DNA of 6,618 nucleotides, taken from assembly GCA_023135545.1 (NCBI GenBank), contig JAGLSY010000054.1, forward strand, positions 1-6,618. Reading direction: 5' to 3'. A program made the translations under genes and the position numbers. Shown here in pieces: positions 1 to 4,905 of this stretch (its first letter is position 1; each line of letters begins with the position of its first letter). Origin of the DNA: Thermoplasmata archaeon (GTDB taxonomy: Archaea > Thermoplasmatota > Thermoplasmata > SG8-5 > JAGLSY01). The notes below the pieces were generated by a model that was not told the DNA's origin, ran no database searches, and worked only from the letters and a program-made list of their open reading frames with translations.

Positions 1-969
1 GGGGCCAGGAAGGAGGGTTTCAAAACCCTGGGCATAGCTTTGAAGGAGATCCCAAAGTTCTATGATGCATTTCCATTGGCCAGACCTGACGAGTTCATGG
101 TTGTAGATGATTACAGCCAGATCAAGGAAAAAATACCGGAGATGATCGAGAATAATACCCTCATCATTCCCCATGGCTCCTTTGTGGAATACCTGGGGGC
201 CAGCGAGTTTCATAAATTGGAAATACCCACCTTTGGAAACAGGGCAGTTCTCGAGTGGGAATCAGACCGTAATAAAGAAAGGGACTGGCTGACTTCTTCA
301 GGCCTGACGATGCCCGGGCTCATCACCAGCCCCGAGGACATCGATAAGCCAGTTATGGTGAAGTATCATGGTGCGAAGGGCGGCAGGGGCTTTTTCATAG
401 CAAAGGATTACAATGAGTTCAAGATGGGAATAGACCACGACGAGGAATATCATATCCAGGAATACATCATCGGGACAAGGTATTATCTCCATTATTTCTA
501 TTCGCCGATAAAGCCGACAGGCTACACCCTGTCCAAGGGTTCGCTTGAACTTCTCAGCCTTGACCGCCGGGACGAGACCAACATCGATGAGATGTACAAG
601 CTGGGCTCACAGGAAGACCTCAAACGCCAGGGCATTTACCCGACCTTTGTGGTGACTGGCAATGTCCCTCTGGTTCTGAGGGAGTCGCTGCTGCCTAAGG
701 TCTTCGAGATGGGTGAAAGGGTGATCGAGCGCTCCATCGAGCTCTTCGGAGGGATGATGGGCCCCTTCTGCCTGGAGACCATAATCAATGACAAGCTGGA
801 GTTCACGGTTTTCGAGATCTCATCGAGAATAGTCGCCGGGACAAATCTTTTCCCGTCCGGCTCTCCCTATTCGGACTATATTGAGCCGGGCCTTTCCACG
901 GGCGTGAGAATCGCAAGGGAAGTCAAGATGGCTGTCGAGCAGGGCAGGCTGGACGAGATTGTCACATAA
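1..969 (+). CDS. purP: FAICAR synthetase PurP, 5'-truncated by the window edge
   Basis: This is 5-formaminoimidazole-4-carboxamide ribonucleotide synthetase, the archaeal ATP-grasp-type enzyme that formylates AICAR to FAICAR with free formate and ATP, the penultimate step of IMP synthesis in the cytosol. The frame is open from base 1 and reads GARKEGFKTLGI before a TTG at 40. This matches the N-terminal region of known PurP proteins, so the TTG is an internal codon and the real start lies upstream, with roughly 35-40 residues missing. Recognisable blocks, counted from base 1: PHGSF (57-61), FGNR (78-81), a glycine-rich nucleotide-binding stretch KYHGAKGGRGFFIA (121-134), then VVTGNVPLVLRESLLPKVFEMG, GPFCLET and FEISSRIVAGTN, and the family's usual ending with VRIAREVKMA. 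The gene ends with TAA at 967-969. All key blocks present are intact. The next gene starts 113 bp downstream with its own promoter-like box, so cotranscription is not required. Confidence 0.96.
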   Translation, partial: GARKEGFKTLGIALKEIPKFYDAFPLARPDEFMVVDDYSQIKEKIPEMIENNTLIIPHGSFVEYLGASEFHKLEIPTFGNRAVLEWESDRNKERDWLTSSGLTMPGLITSPEDIDKPVMVKYHGAKGGRGFFIAKDYNEFKMGIDHDEEYHIQEYIIGTRYYLHYFYSPIKPTGYTLSKGSLELLSLDRRDETNIDEMYKLGSQEDLKRQGIYPTFVVTGNVPLVLRESLLPKVFEMGERVIERSIELFGGMMGPFCLETIINDKLEFTVFEISSRIVAGTNLFPSGSPYSDYIEPGLSTGVRIAREVKMAVEQGRLDEIVT

Positions 970-1053
970 TCAATTTCGTGCGCTTGTCTAGGTATATGTA
1001 TAATCATCCGTCTTTTCTCCATTTAATATATTCGCCCTCCCCCTGATCTGTTA

Positions 1054-1060
1054 TTTATAA
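1054..1060 (+). promoter_or_regulatory. TATA-box-like element for the helicase gene, leaderless start likely
   Basis: TTTATAA lies in the 113-bp gap after purP, centred about 26 bp before the ATG at 1083. In archaea, transcription usually begins about 24-27 bp after the TATA centre, so the predicted start coincides with the ATG and the mRNA would be leaderless. In agreement, no Shine-Dalgarno-like purine run precedes the ATG; the bases just before it read TTCCATATGTGA. Other AT-rich words (1021-1030 and 993-1004) also occur in this gap but are too far upstream for a leaderless start. A T-rich run around 1011-1018 may help terminate purP, but this is weak. Confidence 0.5.
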
Positions 1061-1082
1061 TCTCGATCCGTTCCATATGTGA

Positions 1083-2981
1083 ATGACCGTCGAAATATTC
1101 CCGTACACCCCGCGCCCCAACCAGAAGATAATTCTGGAGCAGATACAGGATATTCTTTCAAAAAAAGGTCATATTATCATCGAATCCGGCACGGGCTCCG
1201 GTAAAACAATATGCGGTCTGGCTCCATGTATTGAATATGGTTTAATAAATAATAAGAAAATTATATATTTAACTCGAACAAATTCTCAGCAGGACCAGGT
1301 GTTCAAGGAGCTCAGAGAGCTCCAGAAACATTGCGAAATATTCGGCATAGGGATGCAGGGGAGGCAGAATCTCTGTACCCTCTTCGATTCGGACAAGCAC
1401 CTTAAAAAAGGCACATCTGAGGAACTTTCCAAGCTTTGCGGGGACAAGAAAAAGGCGGTGATCGAGGGGGACAGGAAGAAGGGGTGCAGATATTATGAAA
1501 ATCTGTTGAACCACGACCTGGACGAGCTGAGGATGTTTGCAAAGACCAGCGTGCCGACTCTGGGCGAGTTCAAGGAGCACTGCAACCGGAAAGACATATG
1601 CCCATATGAAGCCAGCAAGATACTCATGAGCGATGCAAATGTGGTTTCGGCCCCCTATATCTTCTTTTTCAGCCCGGTCATACGCAGGACCTTCCTGAAC
1701 TGGATGAACGCGGTTGAAGAGGATGTTATTGTAGTGATCGACGAGGCCCACAATCTTCCGGATTTTGCCAGGGAACTGATATCCATGGAGATGTCCGGCG
1801 GCGCGCTCGACCTGGCCCTTTCCGAGGCCTATAAGATTGGAGACCCCTTGCTGGTGGACGGCGTGAATATATCTGATCTTCTCGGAATGCTGAAAGGGGC
1901 ACTGGATGAGATCGCCGAAGAATATGTAATCGATGAGGATGGCCTTGTCCCCCCAAAGGAGCTGGAAACCCAGATTATGAGCAAGTTCAGAATCACGGAC
2001 ATAGAAATGAAGAACATGATACTGGACCTGCTTACACACGGCAACATAATACGGGAAAAGAAGAGAATGCTGGGAAAACTGCCGCGCTCCTTCATCCATT
2101 CCATTGCCGTGTTCATGCTTAATTGGGTATCCCAGGACGATTCGGATTCCACCAAGCTGGTCAACGGCGGCGACAATCCATTTCTGGAAACATACGGCCT
2201 TGATCCCTCAAAGATAACTGGCATACTCAACAAATGCCATTCGTCAATTCATCTGTCCGGAACCCTTTCTCCACTGGACGAATACAGGGACTCGATAGGG
2301 CTCGATAAGAACACCCCGCTTCTGTCCCTGCCCAGCCCCTTTCCCCCTGAGAACAGAAAACTGCTTTTCGTTGAGGATGTTACGACTAAATACGAGGTAT
2401 TCAACACATCTGATGAAATAAGAGAGGCCATCAAAGAATACATTGGAGATGTTGTCAGGGAGTATGACAGGAACACCATTATATTCTTCCCAAGTTACTC
2501 CATGTTATCCTCATTCAGATCTGTGCTGGACACCCACGGCAGACCCTTTTACCACGAGAGCGGCAAAATGACTCAAAAGGAGCTCATGGATATGGTGAGC
2601 AACTTCAAGAAAGAAGGGAATGGAGTGCTTCTGGCCGTGATGGGCGGCCGCATAAGCGAGGGCATTGATTTTCCGGGAGATGCGCTGGAGATCGTCGTCC
2701 TGGTGGGAATTCCCTTTCCGAAACCCACGGCCAAGCACAAGTCGCTTTTCGAGTACTATGACAGAAAACATGGAAGGGGCTGGGAATACACGGTGGTTGC
2801 GCCGGCCACCCGGAAACTGCTTCAGAGCATGGGGCGGCTGATAAGAACCGAGACCGATAGGGGAGTGGCTCTGGTACTTGACAGGCGGGTTAAGCAGTTC
2901 AAGAATTATCTCCCGGGCCTGGCGATTACGGAAAACCCTGTGTTGGATATTGATGCCTTTTTCAACAGAGGAACGCCATAA
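1083..2981 (+). CDS. xpd: XPD/Rad3-family iron-sulfur DNA helicase
   Basis: This is a superfamily 2, 5'-to-3' DNA helicase of the XPD/DinG group, expected to unwind DNA using ATP in repair or replication. The 632 residues fit archaeal XPD. In order: N-terminal PYTPRPNQ (7-14), Walker A ESGTGSGKT (34-42), motif Ia LTRT (63-66), then four cysteines placed as in the XPD 4Fe-4S domain: C98 in GRQNLC, C119, C135 in GCRYYE and C173 in ICPYE. A further C167 is probably not a ligand. Walker B DEAH follows (220-223), then an Arch-like insertion (about 236-375), LSGTLSP (391-397), motif IV IIFFPSYS (466-473), motif V GGRISEGIDFPG (521-532) and motif VI QSMGRLIRTETDRG (581-594). All catalytic motifs and cluster ligands look intact. 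The start is fixed: an in-frame TGA sits directly before the ATG. The spacing and wording of the cysteine motifs favour XPD over bacterial DinG, but the split between archaeal XPD paralogues needs a tree. Confidence 0.93.
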   Translation: MTVEIFPYTPRPNQKIILEQIQDILSKKGHIIIESGTGSGKTICGLAPCIEYGLINNKKIIYLTRTNSQQDQVFKELRELQKHCEIFGIGMQGRQNLCTLFDSDKHLKKGTSEELSKLCGDKKKAVIEGDRKKGCRYYENLLNHDLDELRMFAKTSVPTLGEFKEHCNRKDICPYEASKILMSDANVVSAPYIFFFSPVIRRTFLNWMNAVEEDVIVVIDEAHNLPDFARELISMEMSGGALDLALSEAYKIGDPLLVDGVNISDLLGMLKGALDEIAEEYVIDEDGLVPPKELETQIMSKFRITDIEMKNMILDLLTHGNIIREKKRMLGKLPRSFIHSIAVFMLNWVSQDDSDSTKLVNGGDNPFLETYGLDPSKITGILNKCHSSIHLSGTLSPLDEYRDSIGLDKNTPLLSLPSPFPPENRKLLFVEDVTTKYEVFNTSDEIREAIKEYIGDVVREYDRNTIIFFPSYSMLSSFRSVLDTHGRPFYHESGKMTQKELMDMVSNFKKEGNGVLLAVMGGRISEGIDFPGDALEIVVLVGIPFPKPTAKHKSLFEYYDRKHGRGWEYTVVAPATRKLLQSMGRLIRTETDRGVALVLDRRVKQFKNYLPGLAITENPVLDIDAFFNRGTP

Positions 2982-3035
2982 CCCCACAAGGCCTCATAGA
3001 ATCGACACGAAGTTACCTTTACAATGGCCGATGAA

Positions 3036-3045
3036 CTAAAATATC
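3036..3045 (+). promoter_or_regulatory. possible TATA-like box upstream of the two-gene unit
   Basis: CTAAAATATC is the most AT-rich word in the 98-bp gap after the helicase stop. Its centre is about 40 bp before the ATG at 3080, which would give a short leader of roughly 14 nt. That leader would contain the weakly Shine-Dalgarno-like GGGTAAGGTTGA (3065-3076). The match is modest, and read-through from the helicase is also possible because no clear terminator is seen between 2982 and 3035. Confidence 0.3.
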
Positions 3046-3079
3046 AGTTATGCCCTCCCTATCTGGGTAAGGTTGAATT

Positions 3080-4042
3080 ATGGCCAAGAAAAAAACAGGT
3101 ACAAAATCCAAGCGGTCCACTTCAAAAAAGAAATTTGATTCCAGTGAATACTCGGACAAACTTTTTGCTTGGCTATCAGAAGGTTACGAGGTTTCGGAAC
3201 TTACCGAGCTCATCAAAAACGGCAGCCAGACAAAGATAAAGAAGGCCTTTTCCGATTATGAAAAAAATATGGAGAAACTAAGAGTCCTTGAAGAGGAAAT
3301 CAATGAACAGGATGTGGATGAAGAGGACGAGCGGTACATGGAGATTCAGGAATTTCTGAAGGATCCGTCAAAGCTCGAAGAGGTGGAAAAGTACGCGGAC
3401 ATGTTCAGGGACCACACCCGAATAAACGAACTAAAGGCAGAACTGGCCACCCTCAATATATCCGGGTTTGAAAAAGAGGCGAAGGCCATCATCGATGACC
3501 TGGACAACCCGGAAGACCTGGACAAGATAGAGGCCGATATCAAATTCTTGAGGAAGCGCATCAAGGTGAAGTTCTTCGAGAGTGCCTTCGAGATGGAGCT
3601 TTCACCTGAGGAAAAGGTTGAGAAGGGTATAGTTTCCAAGCCACCTCTGGCCGAAACGATATTCTTCATTCACAGGGACGGAACCCTGCTTTCCGTGAAA
3701 AGTAAAATACCTCCTGAGAAACTGAGCAAGAAACTGCTCTCCAGAATGGTCATGGCCATCAGGGAGCAGATGAACAGGGCCTTCAACGAGGGAGAGCATG
3801 TCCACAAGCTCACATACGAGGGGCACAGTATCATCCTGGAGGACAGCAACCATGTCTACGCCGCGGTTGTGATAAATGGGGAGGAGAAGCCAATAATGTA
3901 CAAGATAATACTGAAGGCACTCCAGATTATGGAAAGGAAATACGCTAATGAGTTTAACAACTGGACTGGTGATAGAAAAAAACTCAGGGAGATGGAAAAG
4001 TACTCCACCGCGATATTCCAGGCATTTGAGAAGCTGAGTTGA
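3080..4042 (+). CDS. uncharacterised lysine-rich helical protein with a C-terminal sensor-like domain
   Basis: I do not recognise a named function. The 320-residue product has four parts. Residues 1-18 are almost all K, S, T, R and G, suggesting a basic, possibly nucleic-acid-contacting tail. Residues 24-75 start with FAWLSEGYEVSELTELI and run into a charged helix; this 'WLxEGYxVSEL' wording resembles a helical module I recall from several archaeal proteins. Residues 83-168 are charged helices with two similar copies, around EFLKDPSKLEEVEKYADMFR and IIDDLDNPEDLDKIEADIKF, probably coiled coil. Residues 191-318 form a compact mixed domain with FFIHRDGTLLSV, a helix MVMAIREQMNRAF, LTYEGHSIILED, VYAAVVINGEE and NNWTGDRKKL. 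It resembles a roadblock/longin-like sensor domain of archaeal signalling proteins (inference). There is no signal peptide or membrane helix, so it is cytosolic. An in-frame TGA two codons before the ATG fixes the start. The next gene begins 13 bp later, suggesting an operon. Confidence 0.85.
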   Translation: MAKKKTGTKSKRSTSKKKFDSSEYSDKLFAWLSEGYEVSELTELIKNGSQTKIKKAFSDYEKNMEKLRVLEEEINEQDVDEEDERYMEIQEFLKDPSKLEEVEKYADMFRDHTRINELKAELATLNISGFEKEAKAIIDDLDNPEDLDKIEADIKFLRKRIKVKFFESAFEMELSPEEKVEKGIVSKPPLAETIFFIHRDGTLLSVKSKIPPEKLSKKLLSRMVMAIREQMNRAFNEGEHVHKLTYEGHSIILEDSNHVYAAVVINGEEKPIMYKIILKALQIMERKYANEFNNWTGDRKKLREMEKYSTAIFQAFEKLS

Positions 4043-4055
4043 CGGGGGTAGATGG

Positions 4056-4619
4056 TTGAGTTTTGAAGGGAAAATTAAGGGAGTACATCTGCAGAATGTG
4101 ATTGATTATGTCAAGCACAAGAGGGGAATCAACGGGTTGAACGAATTCTTCACGATGGTCAACGAGGGTCGAAATTCCCATGACAACATCAATGAGGACA
4201 TCCTGGTTCCCAAGAATTGGTATTCCTATGAACTCTACCTGACTTTTCTGAATGCAGCGGACATGGTGACCGGGAATGGAGACCTCTCCAAGTGCTATGA
4301 TATCGGTTTCCAAACACTTCAGAACCTGGGCCACCTCAGCTATCTCACCCGGGCACCCACAGTGCCCGATTTTGTGAAGATGGCCGTGGACAATTGGAAC
4401 AATGTGTATGACTTCGGAACAACAGAATACGAGATGGTCAATGACAATAAGTTGATATTCAGATATTACGGTTTCCCAAAGGACAAGGCCAAATGCGAGT
4501 ACTTCCGCGGCAGCCTGGCTGGCATGCTAAGCCTATGCGGGCTGGTCGGCACCGTGGTCGAAACTAAATGCAACACCGAAGATTCAGATCATTGCGAGTA
4601 CACGGTGACCTGGGAATGA
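4056..4619 (+). CDS. small cytosolic protein resembling the V4R / heme-NO-binding-like fold
   Basis: The product has 187 residues with no signal peptide or membrane helix. The N-terminal helices (KGVHLQNVIDYV, 8-19) and the C-terminal block are the recognisable parts. The C-terminal block (about 139-187) reads YGFPKDKAKCEYFRGSLAGM, then LVGTVVETKC and DHCEYTVTWE. This resembles the V4R-type pattern of a Cys, a conserved RG-x3-G helix, V-x-E-x2-C and a final C-(E/R)-(Y/F) strand. Cysteines C147, C161, C172 and C180 could bind a metal or ligand; family relatives bind small molecules or heme, but no ligand can be assigned here. The start is taken as TTG at 4056: an in-frame TGA at 4035 leaves no other start before residue 34, and GGGGGT (4043-4048) lies 7 bp upstream. 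It follows the 3080 gene by 13 bp and is probably cotranscribed. Its TGA stop is also the beginning of the first TGAGTTC repeat of the downstream element. Confidence 0.78.
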   Translation: MSFEGKIKGVHLQNVIDYVKHKRGINGLNEFFTMVNEGRNSHDNINEDILVPKNWYSYELYLTFLNAADMVTGNGDLSKCYDIGFQTLQNLGHLSYLTRAPTVPDFVKMAVDNWNNVYDFGTTEYEMVNDNKLIFRYYGFPKDKAKCEYFRGSLAGMLSLCGLVGTVVETKCNTEDSDHCEYTVTWE

Positions 4620-4689
4620 GTTCTGTGAGTTCTGTTAGCAAATGCTGAGAGTCATGAGTTCTGTGAGTTCCGCCAATATGATTATGGCA

Positions 4690-4740
4690 TCTTTGAGTTT
4701 GGGTTTCCTGGGCATTTGGCATACTGGGCAAACTCAAGGA
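4690..4740. repeat. hairpin at the centre of the mirrored repeat cluster
   Basis: TCTTTGAGTTTG (4690-4701) pairs with CAAACTCAAGGA (4729-4740), giving a 12-bp stem with one G-U pair and a 27-base loop. The loop region holds two CTGGGCA copies 16 bp apart (4708 and 4724). A second, concentric 9-bp stem is possible between CATGAGTTC (4653-4661) and GAACTCATG (4768-4776), which have the same symmetry centre near 4715. Confidence 0.6.
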
Positions 4741-4811
4741 ACTCAAGAGTACAAAACCCTACAGTACGAACTCATGAAACTCAAGGGTACATAACTCAAC
4801 AATACGAACTC
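4740..4811. repeat. two tandem 38-bp repeat units
   Basis: Bases 4740-4773 and 4778-4811 match at 29 of 34 positions with an offset of 38 bp. Each copy runs from AACTCAAG through GTACA to TACGAACTC. The same 38-bp offset separates the two TGAGTTCTG pairs in the left arm (4617 and 4655), although there only the first 16 bases are conserved. The shared period suggests both arms grew from the same unit. Confidence 0.65.
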
Positions 4812-4849
4812 CACGAACTCATGAAACTTAATTATTAAAAGATTAAAAG

Positions 4850-4880
4850 TGCCCGGGTGTTGGCCCGGGCATTATTTTAA
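4850..4880. terminator. GC-rich hairpin with T-tracts, probably bidirectional
   Basis: TGCCCGGG (4850-4857) and CCCGGGCA (4864-4871) form a perfect 8-bp stem around a 6-base loop. On the plus strand it is followed by TTATTTTAAATT. On the minus strand it is followed by the complement of the A-rich run at 4831-4849, which is T-rich. The position between convergent genes fits a shared terminator for the unit ending at 4619 and the surface-protein gene ending at 4906. Confidence 0.75.
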
Positions 4881-4905
4881 ATTGTGAGTTCGCAGTGTTG
4901 CGTAC

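Noticed and set aside
40..42. TTG as the start codon of purP
   Set aside because: The frame is open to base 1 and the preceding residues (ARKEGFKTLGI) match the PurP N-terminal region, so the TTG is an internal leucine codon.
970..1082. tRNA or other RNA gene in the purP-helicase gap
   Set aside because: No cloverleaf-like pairing or conserved T-arm sequence is visible; the gap contains only AT-rich promoter-like words and a T-rich run.
1269..2099. 276-codon open frame on the minus strand inside the helicase gene
   Set aside because: It is fully antisense to a helicase with all motifs intact, and its translation shows no recognisable domain.
3024..3239. 71-codon plus-strand frame overlapping the start of the 3080 gene
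   Set aside because: It overlaps a better-supported gene in another frame, and its translation is composition-driven with no domain.
4564..4746. 60-codon minus-strand frame across the repeat cluster
   Set aside because: It overlaps the end of the V4R-like gene and consists partly of the translated heptamer repeats; no start signal or domain.
4617..4891. CRISPR array
   Set aside because: The repeats are only 7-9 bp, occur in both orientations, and lack uniform spacers of 25-40 bp between identical long repeats.
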